64,000 bases of DNA from Desulfomicrobium sp. UBA5193 (GTDB lineage: Bacteria > Desulfobacterota > Desulfovibrionia > Desulfovibrionales > Desulfomicrobiaceae): NCBI GenBank assembly GCA_002412965.1, contig DHWB01000012.1, forward strand, positions 17,697 through 81,696, written 5' to 3'. Below, in pieces: positions 8,430 to 18,500 of this stretch (position 1 is its first letter; every line of letters starts with the position of its first letter). The notes beneath the pieces are model-generated. The model made no database searches. It was not told the DNA's origin and worked only from the letters and a program-made list of their open reading frames with translations. The position numbers and the translations under genes are program-made.

Positions 8430-11400
8430 ACAGGACAAAGACTCTCAGAAAAGCGACCTTGATTGTCGTCTTAGTACTCATACTCCTTCCAACCAAAACT
8501 GCCGCGTACAGGGCAGGTGATTTCCACTGGCTTCCCCCCTTTCTGGCAGTGGAGGAAAAGCCCTCGGTCACCTTCATCCTGGACACATCGATCGGCATGC
8601 TGAAAAGGGCATATCTTGGGCCCTTCGACGCGACACGTGACTATTACGGATATTTCGATCCAGAATCGTCCTATGACTACAACGCAGATTCAAAAACACC
8701 CCATTTTTTTGCAGACAACGCCACCGGGCAATGGAACGGAAATTTCCTGAACTGGGCGACGATGCTGCGCATCGATGTCGCACGCAAAGTTCTCAGCGGT
8801 GGAAAATTCGATGCCCAAAGCGGCTGCTACGAATTCGAGCCGCGAAGCAATCAGAACTGTACTGCCGGGCTCGACTTCGACGACACTACGCCCAGGCGCA
8901 ATCTTGACGGCAGCCTTTCGCACATGACGCCCCTGCACCAACTGATCACCATCAGACACCAGGGCGACGAAAGCATGCTGGTGGTCTCCAGGCCGGACGT
9001 TGAGACGAAATACGCGCTACGCGTCAAGGGCGAAGCGGGGAACGGGCTGCTCCACTCCATCAGAAAAAAGGCCCGCGTCGGTATCTTCACATGCGAAGAT
9101 ACCGATCAAACCCGGCATCCCATGAGCGACGACGGGGCCAGCCTTGATCGGATCATCAACACCGTGAACTCCGTACGACCGCAGGGAGAAGCTCCTCTGG
9201 CGACAACCCTCTACGCAGTCTATGAGTATCTCAGGCACGACGGCAGGCGAGGCTCCCAGACTGACGACCCGTTTTACTTTCCGTCCAGGGGGCAAACGGC
9301 TCCATGCTCCAGGCAAAGCGTCATCCTGATCACTGCAGGAGAGAGCTCCGGCGACCATAACATTCCCGACAGTTTCAAAAACGTAGTGGTGCGCACCCGG
9401 CCGGAAGAGGACTACCTTCTTCACCCAAGCGGAAGCACGTATCTAATCGATGTGGCGTACATGGGACACACAACGGATTTGCGGCCCGAGGCGGGCATGG
9501 ACGGGATGCAGAATTGGAATTTTTACACGATTTCTCTGGCTGATGGCCCGTGCAGCCTTCTCATAGACGCCGCGCGGCATGGAAAATTTACGGACTCAAA
9601 CGGCAACAACCTTCCCGACCTGCAGGTAGAGTTCGATAGCAACGGTGACGGCTTACCCGATAACTTTTTCACGGCGCAGTCAGGACGGGAACTGGAAGCA
9701 TCAATCACGGGCGTTCTTCAGCTTGACACACGGGGAGTCGCCTCCGGCTCAGCCATGGCCGTCGCGTCCCTTACGCGCGGCGGAGAAGGCGCCGCCTATC
9801 AGGCGGTCTTTTTTCCACCAAACCGCACAAACCAGATCGCCACGTCATGGTCAGGACAGGTGCATGCCTATTTTATGGACACGCAAGGCAACCTGCGCGA
9901 GGACACCAACGCCAACCAGCACTTGGATCTGACCGCCGACAGAGTCATCGAATTTGATGGAGAACTGATTCATGCGCATGTCGACGCCAATGGGGACGGA
10001 ATCATTGAAGAGGGGGAAAGAAACGCCACTACGCTCGGCAGTATGGCCGACATCCGTTTCCTCTGGTCCACAAGCTCCTGGCTCAACAGCCTGACCGATC
10101 AGCAGGCGGCCACGCAGCGGACCCGTTACGACGGCGTTACTCCAAACCGGTACATCTTGACTTTTGTGGACACGAACCGGGACATGGTGGCCGACGCAGC
10201 AGGCGGAGAAATCCAGCACTTCGCGCTCCCGGCCACGCCTGCGGACACAACGCTCAACTCACCGGAATTTTTTCATAATTTCCTGACCCTGTACGAATCA
10301 GCTTCCGGCAGGATCGGACTTGACCTCGCCGACCCCGTCCAGAGTGCAATCAACACCCTGAAGGAAGAAAATCCCTCTGGATTCTCAAATTTTCAGGCAA
10401 CCCTGGCCAAACGGCAGGTTGACTTCATCCGAGGGGCCGAGGTCGGCAACGCAACGGTGGAAGGGATCATCGACGTGGCCCGAAGCCGCGTGCTCGGGGG
10501 AACCCCCTGGCGGCTGGGCGACATTATCTTCTCTTCGCCCACAGCGGTGGGCAGGCCTGCCGAAAACTACCACCTTACATATAATGATATTACCTACGAG
10601 GCGTTCCTGAAGAAATACATGGACCGCCGCCAAGTGGTGTATGCAGGAGCCAATGATGGCATGCTGCATGCGTTCAACGGCGGATTCTGGAATCGCCAAA
10701 CCCGCACTTTCGACGTGACGCAAGGAACACTGACGCAATTTCCCTTCGGCATGGAGCTCTGGGCTTATGTGCCTTACAATCTGCTTCCTCATCTCAAATG
10801 GCTCATGCATCCGGATTATGGCGAAAAGCTTCATGTCGCCTATATGGACTTGAAGCCGCAGGTTTTCGACGCCCGGATCTTTTTCATGTCCGACGGGGTC
10901 ACGCCAGTGGACGAGCACACCTATCCGGGCGGATGGGGAACCATCCTGGTCGCAGGCATGCGCCTTGGAGGAGCTGCGATGGAAGCGGACATCGACAAAA
11001 CCGATGGCGGCGCCTTTAATGCGGACATCGACCGCGCTGTGACCTCGGCCTACGTGATCATGGATGTCACAAACCCCGAATCCCCGCCCAACGTCTTGGC
11101 CGAAATCTCCATGCCCGGACAAGGATTCGCGACATGCGCCCCTGCTGTCATGCCCATGAGCAGCCCCAATGCCGAGACCGCCGCCACAAACGAATGGTAC
11201 ATGGTCTTCGGCTCCGGTCCGGCCGACGCATCCGGACGCGCCGACCGGGCCAAGCTGTTGCATGAGAGCAGCGACCAGCCCGGCAAGCTCTTCGTACTGA
11301 ACCTAAGCGCCTTGGTCATGGAAAAAGCTGTCAAGACAGTGGACAGCACGGGCCTGAACTCATCAAGAGGTAAACCGTTCGCCTTTACGGAGACAGGCTC

Positions 11401-12304
11401 GTTCATCTCCGCTCCCGTCTGCGTGGATCTCGATGTCGGCTCCAAGAATGGTACGGGAAAATTCAGCACCGACCTCGTCTATTTCGGCACCGTGGCGGGG
11501 GATTCCTCCAACTCCGCAGGCAAGGTTTACCGGCTGCGGACCGGCAACGGCGGACCGGAGGGCTGGACAACGTCCACCCTCGTCGATGTGGGCGAACCCG
11601 TGAGCGCTGCACCCTCAGTTGCCATTGACGAAAAAGGCAGGCTCTGGATTTATTTCGGCACGGGGCGCTTTTTCAATCGGGACGACATCCCCCAAACCTC
11701 GCCCATGGGCTTCTATGGCATTAAGGAGCCCGAAACCGATGGGATCAAGAACTGGGAAACGATCCTCGCCCACAATCTCTTCGACAGTAACAAGGTCGCC
11801 GTGACGGGGGGTACGTGCGGAATGGGTGAATACTCGCAAGACTGTGTAGGTATAATCTACAAGGACAAGGACACAAACTCCGCCCGGGACTGGGCATGGC
11901 TGACCAGCAGTCTGGACTTGGCCCCTGGCTGGAAACACAACTTTAACGAAGCGCGAGAAAGAGTCCTTGGACCTGCTGCGGTTATGGGAGGCTCAGTGGT
12001 GTTCACAAGCTACATCCCTGCCGAAGAAGTTTGCTCAGCCAATGGGACAAGCCGCCTCTGGGCGCTCTACTACAAGACGGGCACCCCGTATTTTTGGCCC
12101 ACACTGAAAAATCCGAACGGCAAAATCCCCGCCTCCATCGAACTCGGCCAAGGCCTGATCGCAAACCCTACCCTGCACATCGGCGAAAAACGCACTGCCA
12201 CAGCCGTAACCCAATCAAACTTCAGCGTAGTCTTGAGAACCGAGATCAACACGCCCTTCCCCATCAAGTCCGGAGGACTGTTCTGGCGGAAAAAAACAGA
12301 TTGA
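8426..12304 (+). CDS. pilY1: PilY1-like pilus tip adhesin, cluster 1, VWA metal site degenerate
   Basis: 1292-aa exported protein starting at the ATG overlapping the pilX stop; the frame extends upstream but the signal peptide (residues 1-27) fixes this start. It has an N-terminal von Willebrand A-like domain and a C-terminal quinoprotein-type beta-propeller with VVYAGANDGMLHAFNGGF. Between them are several Asp-rich calcium-loop candidates (DSNGDGLPDNF, DANGDGIIEEGE). Compared with the second copy, three of the five MIDAS positions are lost: DTSIG for DxSxS, APLATT for TPLAET, and ITAGE for ITDGE. PilY1 proteins act at the pilus tip in adhesion, retraction control and surface sensing. This one probably keeps a structural but not metal-dependent VWA domain. 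Confidence 0.9.
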   Translation: MNRTKTLRKATLIVVLVLILLPTKTAAYRAGDFHWLPPFLAVEEKPSVTFILDTSIGMLKRAYLGPFDATRDYYGYFDPESSYDYNADSKTPHFFADNATGQWNGNFLNWATMLRIDVARKVLSGGKFDAQSGCYEFEPRSNQNCTAGLDFDDTTPRRNLDGSLSHMTPLHQLITIRHQGDESMLVVSRPDVETKYALRVKGEAGNGLLHSIRKKARVGIFTCEDTDQTRHPMSDDGASLDRIINTVNSVRPQGEAPLATTLYAVYEYLRHDGRRGSQTDDPFYFPSRGQTAPCSRQSVILITAGESSGDHNIPDSFKNVVVRTRPEEDYLLHPSGSTYLIDVAYMGHTTDLRPEAGMDGMQNWNFYTISLADGPCSLLIDAARHGKFTDSNGNNLPDLQVEFDSNGDGLPDNFFTAQSGRELEASITGVLQLDTRGVASGSAMAVASLTRGGEGAAYQAVFFPPNRTNQIATSWSGQVHAYFMDTQGNLREDTNANQHLDLTADRVIEFDGELIHAHVDANGDGIIEEGERNATTLGSMADIRFLWSTSSWLNSLTDQQAATQRTRYDGVTPNRYILTFVDTNRDMVADAAGGEIQHFALPATPADTTLNSPEFFHNFLTLYESASGRIGLDLADPVQSAINTLKEENPSGFSNFQATLAKRQVDFIRGAEVGNATVEGIIDVARSRVLGGTPWRLGDIIFSSPTAVGRPAENYHLTYNDITYEAFLKKYMDRRQVVYAGANDGMLHAFNGGFWNRQTRTFDVTQGTLTQFPFGMELWAYVPYNLLPHLKWLMHPDYGEKLHVAYMDLKPQVFDARIFFMSDGVTPVDEHTYPGGWGTILVAGMRLGGAAMEADIDKTDGGAFNADIDRAVTSAYVIMDVTNPESPPNVLAEISMPGQGFATCAPAVMPMSSPNAETAATNEWYMVFGSGPADASGRADRAKLLHESSDQPGKLFVLNLSALVMEKAVKTVDSTGLNSSRGKPFAFTETGSFISAPVCVDLDVGSKNGTGKFSTDLVYFGTVAGDSSNSAGKVYRLRTGNGGPEGWTTSTLVDVGEPVSAAPSVAIDEKGRLWIYFGTGRFFNRDDIPQTSPMGFYGIKEPETDGIKNWETILAHNLFDSNKVAVTGGTCGMGEYSQDCVGIIYKDKDTNSARDWAWLTSSLDLAPGWKHNFNEARERVLGPAAVMGGSVVFTSYIPAEEVCSANGTSRLWALYYKTGTPYFWPTLKNPNGKIPASIELGQGLIANPTLHIGEKRTATAVTQSNFSVVLRTEINTPFPIKSGGLFWRKKTD

Positions 12305-12390
12305 TCGAAAAATCAACAACATCAAGCAAATTGAACTGCTTTTAAGCCTATGCGCAACGAGTTCGACGGCCAAGAATAACCTCACACCGC

Positions 12391-12417
12391 GTTGGGCGGC
12401 AAATCACGCCACCCAAT
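12391..12417 (+). terminator. Possible terminator of pilus cluster 1
   Basis: Stem GTTGGG-CGGC / GCC-ACCCAAT with one mismatch and a 7-nt loop, followed by a short TTTC tail. The weak U-run makes this tentative. Confidence 0.4.
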
Positions 12418-12540
12418 TTCTGATCAGCAATTCAGCCTGAAATCCACGCATCACATCGACCCGGTTTTACAAAATCATTTCTCCGGCATACTTCCTGCTG
12501 TTAATAATTTCAAAAGACAACTACTGGAAGACACTGGTCT

Positions 12541-12569
12541 TTGACATCTTTAAAATACGAGATTATACT
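12541..12569 (+). promoter_or_regulatory. Near-consensus sigma-70 promoter upstream of pilus cluster 2
   Basis: TTGACA at 12541-12546, 17-bp spacer, TATACT at 12564-12569. Predicted start about 12576, leaving a leader of about 290 nt before the first pilin gene. Confidence 0.75.
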
Positions 12570-12747
12570 GGTTAAAATGATAATAGATACTTATTCTTGA
12601 AATCAGACGGAAAATTTTTGCGCACAATTCCTCAATCGGCGCGCAGTTTTTTTCATAAGAATGCAAACAGAATCAAAAAAATATTTTTTGGAGCCTGGCC
12701 TTATGAAAACTTGTTTTGTTCCGAAAAGCGAAACAAAAAGCAGCCAG

Positions 12748-12773
12748 TGACAATTTTTGACAAAAACTGACAA
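12748..12773 (+). repeat. Three TGACAA direct repeats at 10-bp intervals
   Basis: TGACAA occurs at 12748, 12758 and 12768, one helical turn apart, about 100 bp before the first gene of pilus cluster 2. The arrangement is that of a cooperative regulator site; the regulator is unknown. Confidence 0.6.
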
Positions 12774-12868
12774 ATTAATGGCGACAAAATGCCTTACTTA
12801 GGAAAAACAACGCCAACAAAACCATAACTATTAATCTTGCGAAGCTTTCCAAACAAAGTGAGGCTGAC

Positions 12869-13342
12869 TTGTACACTGATCTGAGAAACCAAGGCGGCGT
12901 GACCCTGGTGGAACTGCTGGTCGTGGTGGCGATTTTAAGCATTCTGGGCGGAATAACAGGCATATTCCTGCTCAAGTATTTGCCCGAATATCGTCTGAGA
13001 TCCGCCGTAAGCACGATGTCGCAAGATTTGAGACAGGCCCAGATGGGCGCCTTGAAACGGATGCGTCCATGGGCTTTCAGCGTCGACACAGGAGCACACA
13101 CGTATTCTGTCGTTGATTCTGGACCGGACGAGTCTCTCAACGCGACAGCGGATAATGTCACCATCAAAACCATCAATCTCACCGCCTATGAAGATGAAAT
13201 TCGTTTTGCAGGAGCCAACTCCACCTCTTTCAATGCGGACGGAATGGCTGACAATTCCGTGAACATCCTAATGACGAACAGCCAAGGGACCATAATCACG
13301 ACGCAAGTTTTACGAACGGGGGCGATACGTGTTACCAGGTAG
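12869..13342 (+). CDS. FimT/GspH-like pseudopilin, cluster 2
   Basis: 157-aa prepilin starting with a TTG at 12869 preceded by GTGAGG. Cleavage site NQGG|VTLVELLVVVAIL with Glu at +5. The GspH-type body includes RSAVSTMSQDLRQAQMGALK. First gene of the second minor-pilin cluster, overlapping the next gene by 14 bp. The DNA is AT-richer than cluster 1. Confidence 0.85.
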   Translation: MYTDLRNQGGVTLVELLVVVAILSILGGITGIFLLKYLPEYRLRSAVSTMSQDLRQAQMGALKRMRPWAFSVDTGAHTYSVVDSGPDESLNATADNVTIKTINLTAYEDEIRFAGANSTSFNADGMADNSVNILMTNSQGTIITTQVLRTGAIRVTR

Positions 13343-14249
13343 AAAGGCTTCCAAAGAAAATTACGCATACACTGGGTTTACACTCGTAGAACTCCTGGTG
13401 GTGATTGTCATGTTTGGAGTCCTGACCGCTGCCGGTTTCAGCCTCTTCAGAGAACAGTCCAGGATCAACCAGTGGCAGCAAAATCAACTGGAGATGCAGA
13501 GCAGTTCACGTGCGGCTATGCAGGTCTTGATTCAAAGCTTCAATCATGCCGGGTTCGGCTGCAGCGAGAACATCTCAACCGGCAAGGACGTGGCCGGGGA
13601 AGATAATTTTTTGAATCCGACGAATCAAAACTTCACAGGCATAACCCCTGACAGTGTCACACTCGTATATGGATTTGACCATGTAGCAACAGTTAACGGA
13701 GCTGTATCTGAAAGCACTCTTGTCACAGTGGACAGCGCAACAAATATTGGCACAACAGAATATTTAAAACATATCAGCTTTTTCCCATCCTTAGCTCCAA
13801 ATGACTTCTATGAAGTTACTGGCAAAACATCAACTACGTTAACAGTGGACAAAAGCATTACAAGATTGCCGAATAATGCCCGGATATTTCGCGTCAATCC
13901 GCTCCAATACGCTGTCGTCAATGGCGAATTGCGCGAGCGTGAAACTGACGGCCCCCGCACTGATATCATCATCTATGATGTTCAGGATTTTCAACTTGCG
14001 TACACAGATGATGACGAAAACCTGAACACTCCGGCAAACTGGGAAGACAATCCGGCCAACCCCGAAAACGTCAAAGCCGTGTGGATTTACATGATCCTTC
14101 GCACGCGTGAACGCGAGGCGGGGCACCAGGAAAACCGCATATTCCGCCTGCCATGGGATGCCGGCCAAAGCTTCAATGGAAACACCCTGCCCGCAGGATT
14201 CCATTATCAGGAATTTCAAACACAGGTCTGGTTGCGCAATGCCAACTAA
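13329..14249 (+). CDS. pilW: PilW-like minor pilin, cluster 2
   Basis: 306-aa prepilin starting at a GTG that overlaps the previous gene. Cleavage site YTG|FTLVELLVVIVMFGV with Glu at +5. It has the PilW pattern of an SRAAMQVLIQSFNHAGFGC segment after the helix and a DIIIYDVQDFQLAYTDDDEN segment late. It is about 80 residues longer than its cluster 1 counterpart and overlaps pilV by 11 bp. Confidence 0.87.
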   Translation: MLPGRKASKENYAYTGFTLVELLVVIVMFGVLTAAGFSLFREQSRINQWQQNQLEMQSSSRAAMQVLIQSFNHAGFGCSENISTGKDVAGEDNFLNPTNQNFTGITPDSVTLVYGFDHVATVNGAVSESTLVTVDSATNIGTTEYLKHISFFPSLAPNDFYEVTGKTSTTLTVDKSITRLPNNARIFRVNPLQYAVVNGELRERETDGPRTDIIIYDVQDFQLAYTDDDENLNTPANWEDNPANPENVKAVWIYMILRTREREAGHQENRIFRLPWDAGQSFNGNTLPAGFHYQEFQTQVWLRNAN

Positions 14250-14622
14250 AAGCAAACAAAAAGGCTTCACCATCGTCGAACTTTTGATTGCGTCCATTAT
14301 CATTGCCGTTGGGATTTTGGGTTGGGCCAAGGCCCAGGATGGGAGTATCAAGGGCAGAGCGATCAGCAACGGAATCACCACAGCATCGGAGTTGGGCATG
14401 GCCAAACTCGAACAGATCGCCCTTGAATGCCAGAACAATGCGGAAATAGACAACGACTTTGACACGATTACGACCCAAGGAGTGCAGTTTGTGCGAACCT
14501 GGTCCATCGACCAGGGAGAAATTCTTGACGGAGTCGATTTGTGGAAAATCGATGTCACTGTTTCCTGGACCCATTACGGCCTCAAATCTGTTCAGTACCA
14601 ACGCATCGTAGTAGGCGGATAA
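14239..14622 (+). CDS. pilV: PilV-like minor pilin, cluster 2
   Basis: 127-aa prepilin from the ATG at 14239 (MPTKSKQKG|FTIVELL, Glu at +5), with a short canonical 9-residue leader. Longer in-frame extension upstream lies inside pilW. Body is short and includes SELGMAKLEQIALEC. It is followed after 2 bp by pilX. Confidence 0.87.
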   Translation: MPTKSKQKGFTIVELLIASIIIAVGILGWAKAQDGSIKGRAISNGITTASELGMAKLEQIALECQNNAEIDNDFDTITTQGVQFVRTWSIDQGEILDGVDLWKIDVTVSWTHYGLKSVQYQRIVVGG

Positions 14623-14624
14623 GC

Positions 14625-15182
14625 ATGGGAAAAGAAAAAGGAAGTGCACTGGTGCTGGCCATTATTATCATGGCCCTGCTTGCCGCAGTCGTTATTGCCC
14701 TGAGCAGGGGCACGGATATAGACCTCTTTGTCGGACGCAATGTCCGTTTAATGAAACAGGCGTTTCTCTGGAGTGACAGCGGATTGGAAATTGCGGAGGA
14801 GGTCATCGGTTTCTCCGAGTATACTCGAGGAGAAGATGGAAACTCGACATTCCCCACAAGCGGTCCTCTCGTCGTGAACGGGACCGACTTTGAAATTGAG
14901 AACCCCGGACCCTCCATTTACAACAATAACGGGACTTCCACACTCAATTTCATTGTGGACGGGGAGGTCGCCTCGGTAGTGACCGTTAACTATCTTGGAT
15001 CCCTGACCTCCGATGGAACATCCATCATTTTTGGGGCCGGTTATGAGGGTGTCGGGAAAGGACTCGCCGGCGGAGGAGCCATGGCCCGCATTTACCATCT
15101 GCGATCCACCGGTTTTTCCGACAATGACCAGTCGCGAAAGCGCTCCGCGGAGATTTACCGATCCCTGACATCTGGAAAATAA
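14625..15182 (+). CDS. pilX: PilX-like minor pilin, cluster 2
   Basis: 185-aa protein from the ATG at 14625. PilX N-terminus GSALVLAIIIMALLAAVVIALSR-type helix without Glu+5, followed by AFLWSDSGLEIAEEVI, equivalent to the AFFMADSGTNAG segment of the cluster 1 protein. Its C-terminal half contains a glycine-rich stretch and the ARIYHLRSTGFS segment. Cotranscribed with its neighbours. Confidence 0.85.
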   Translation: MGKEKGSALVLAIIIMALLAAVVIALSRGTDIDLFVGRNVRLMKQAFLWSDSGLEIAEEVIGFSEYTRGEDGNSTFPTSGPLVVNGTDFEIENPGPSIYNNNGTSTLNFIVDGEVASVVTVNYLGSLTSDGTSIIFGAGYEGVGKGLAGGGAMARIYHLRSTGFSDNDQSRKRSAEIYRSLTSGK

Positions 15183-15193
15183 TGGAGACAGAA

Positions 15194-15511
15194 ATGAAAA
15201 CTCTTTTTTTGTGCATATGCCTTATGTTTCTTTTCGCAGGAGCAATCCACGCAGAGGAAGGGGAGTCAAATTCGACAGACAACCTCTGCCAAGGATACTG
15301 GACTCTCTCCAATCAAGCGGGATGGGTGATCCGAAACAAAGAGGGTGTGGTCCTGCCCTTGTCGGCATCTACGGTAGTCTTCGGCTGCGGGAAAATTCCT
15401 GTCTCGCTGGAGAAAGACCTGTCCGGTGTTTCAGTTGATGCCCGTTGCGCACCCTCGCCGGTGGAAAATGGGTTGCCTGATGTTGTGTCCATATCCATAG
15501 TTTGCGAATAG
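15194..15511 (+). CDS. Small secreted protein between pilX and pilY1
   Basis: 105-aa protein from the ATG at 15194, which has GGAGA at good distance; an ATG 12 bp upstream overlaps the pilX stop. A signal peptide (residues 1 to about 21, ending IHA) is followed by a mature region of about 85 residues with four cysteines that could form two disulfides. No family recognised. Cluster 1 has no equivalent. Position suggests an accessory to the pilus tip, which is inference. Confidence 0.75.
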   Translation: MKTLFLCICLMFLFAGAIHAEEGESNSTDNLCQGYWTLSNQAGWVIRNKEGVVLPLSASTVVFGCGKIPVSLEKDLSGVSVDARCAPSPVENGLPDVVSISIVCE

Positions 15512-15544
15512 TATAGCGAGCCCATCGTCCAGGAGGAAAGAGAA

Positions 15545-18500
15545 ATGAGGCGTTTTACTTTTATAGCTATTGGCTTTGTGCTCTTTTTTTCCTTGTCCGT
15601 GTCGATAATGGCAGCGCCAAAGCCTCCCCAAGTCGAAGTTTTTAACTGCAATAACTACAGCTTAACTCCTCCATTTCTAGCTGATGCAGTTGCGCCATCC
15701 ACAACGCTCATCGTTGATTCTTCAGGAAGCATGAATGAACATGCGTATCAGGAAATAGAAATCGGCTGGAGATATTCATCAGACAGCAGCAACAGGCGCG
15801 CTTACACTGGATTCAATTCAACATATGAGTATTACGGTTTTTTTGATTCGCGTTCATATTATGCTTACAACAGCACGGGAAATAAATTCTATCCTTCTGC
15901 ATCCGGAGAATGGAATGGAAACTTCATGAATTGGGTTTCCATGCATCGGACAGACGTTGTGCGCAAGGTGTTGACGGGAGGTCCCTACTCCAACTCGACA
16001 AGTACCTATACAGTATCAAACACTGACGAATCCAATCACCGAGGAAAATATCACGTTTTTGACGCGTCAAGCGCAGTCACCGACCTGAATAACGAATCAA
16101 AACATGTTGTGCCTGCTGGCTACAGGGAAAAACTTGGATTTGTTCAAGTTTCCGGCGACGACTTTTTGTACATTTATGCCGTAACAAGTGTCGACACGGC
16201 CCAATCACCGGACCGATGGAATATCGGCGCATTCAAAAATCAATTCACATTGAGCATACATTCTGAAAAAAAATACGGTGTCCTGGACCGTTTTGGATAT
16301 CGCATGAGGTTGTCGCTTTTCCGCTATGACGATGATGGATCCAACAACAATGGCGGGAAAATCTTAAACTACATGACGTCCGATCCGACCCAAATTTCCG
16401 ACATCATAAATGATATAAATACGCTCGCAATGGACAGCTGGACACCTCTTGCCGAGACGTTTTACACAGTCACCGGGTATGTCCAGCAAATCGGCAATCA
16501 GAATAACGAAGGGCCTCGGTATGAAACTGATTCATACGCAGCAGGAACCACTACGGACCCTTTTTACTTTCAAGACTTGAACAAAAAAATCCACTGTACT
16601 CAGCAGAACGTCATCCTCATTACAGATGGCGAATCAACCCAAGACAAGAATGTCCCAAGTAAATTCAAGACAACAGCTTCCGATGTCGGAGGCAATGACA
16701 ATGCAACTTATGACAGTGACGGAAGCGGATATCTGGACAACATTGCCTACTGGGCGCACACCAACGACTTGCGCACGGATTTAAACGGAACCCAGTCGAT
16801 AAACCTTTATACTATTTTCGCCTTCGGTTCTGGCAGTCAACTCCTCCAAGACGCCGCCAAATGGGGCGGGTTCAACGACAAGGACGACGACAACCTGCCG
16901 GATGCAGATGAATACGATTCAAACAATGACACCGTCCCCGACAATTATTTCGAAGCAGCATCCGGTGCGGACCTTGAGAACTCTCTCATCACCGCATTTA
17001 GCAGCATCCTGAATCGCGTCTCGTCCGGTTCGGCCGCATCCGTCGTCTCGACTTCACGCAAAGGCGAAGGGCTTCTTTATCAGGCGGTATTCTGGCCGCA
17101 GCGGGTTGATTCCAACGGCAAGGAAATTTCATGGGCCGGCGACGTCTATTCGTACTGGCTTGACGACGAGGGAATCATGCACGAGGACAATGGAGCAACG
17201 CCGCTCGCCCTCGATTCTTCCGACAGCAAGGTCACCATCTGGTATGATGATACCCAAACATTGAAACGATCCCGCGCCTGCTCTGGGGGCACGGTCGTAG
17301 GCGGTGAATGCGTCAACGGCACCGCAAAGGAACTGACTTCCGTTCAGCATGTCTGGACCGCCGCCAGCTGGCTGAATCAAGTTGGTCTAAACGCAACGGT
17401 ACAACGGTCCAGCTATGCATCGGCGGTCGGTGCCGATAAATCACGGCGCTTTATCATGACCTGGAAGGACGACAACGATGGCAAAGTTGAAACTGGCGAG
17501 GTGGTGCCGTTCACCTCGGCCAACATCAACTATGCCTACTGTAACTCCACCGTGGTCAATTGGGTGCGAGGCCTCGACATGACCGGTTACAGGTCCCGCC
17601 AGTTACTGGTTGACACAAATTACGACGGCACAGGGGATACGACGGTTACATGGCGTCTGGGGGACATCATCAACTCGTCGCCTACCGTTGTCGCCGCTCC
17701 GGCCGAGAACTACGATCTCTACTGGGACGATGCATCGTACACCGACTTCTACAGAAAATATCGAAATCGGCGCATCATGGTGTACTTCGGCGCTAATGAC
17801 GGCATGCTTCACGCCGTGAACAGCGGCTTTTACAGCCAGACTGACAGCGCCTACTACAAGCATCAGTATACAAACGGCACCTACGACAATTCACAGGGCT
17901 TTGACCTCGGAACGGAAATGTGGGCATATGTCCCCTACAATCTCCATCCTCACCTGCCGTGCCTGACCGATCCGAAATACCAGCATCAATATTACGTCGA
18001 TCTCAAACCGAGAGTTTTCGACGCCCAGGTCTTTGCCACAGACGTAGACCACCCCAACGGGTGGGGCACAATCATGGTCACCGGCTTCAACTTTGGTGGT
18101 GATGGCCAACAGGATCTGGGCAGAAATTCCAGCTACTTCGGTTCGTCTTTCTTTATTTTTGACATAACCAACCCGGAAAAAGCTCCGGAATTATTGGGGG
18201 AATTCACCTTCGATGGCAATTACACCCTCGGATACGCCCTCAATCAGCCGACCGTTGTTGCGGTCAAAGACAACTCCAATGTCAAGCATTGGTACATGCT
18301 TTTCGGAACAGGTCCCTTGACGGCCGCAGGGTCGAGCACGCAGAAGGCGCAGGTGATCGTCATACCCATGAAGGCAATGATTGACCAAGTCACAAACAAA
18401 GCCAAATCCACGTTCCCGCTCCGTCTGGCAGACGACAAAACCAAACCGACCATGACCTCCATGGGAGTACTGTCCCTGTCCGACTCCAATAGCGCCATGG

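Larger units (their letters stand above)
12305..12868. other. AT-rich intergenic region between the two pilus clusters
   Basis: 564 bp without a supported gene. It holds a candidate terminator for cluster 1, a near-consensus sigma-70 promoter, a weak U-tailed hairpin in the leader and a triple TGACAA repeat close to the second cluster; these are listed separately. A 36-codon frame from 12661 has no ribosome site. Confidence 0.7.

Noticed and set aside
12661..12771. 36-codon frame in the cluster 2 leader
   Set aside because: No ribosome site and composition like surrounding non-coding DNA.
12780..12793. Possible sigma-54 -24/-12 element (GG...GC) ahead of pilus cluster 2
   Set aside because: GG to GC spacing is one base short and the flanking bases do not fit TGGCAC-N5-TTGC.
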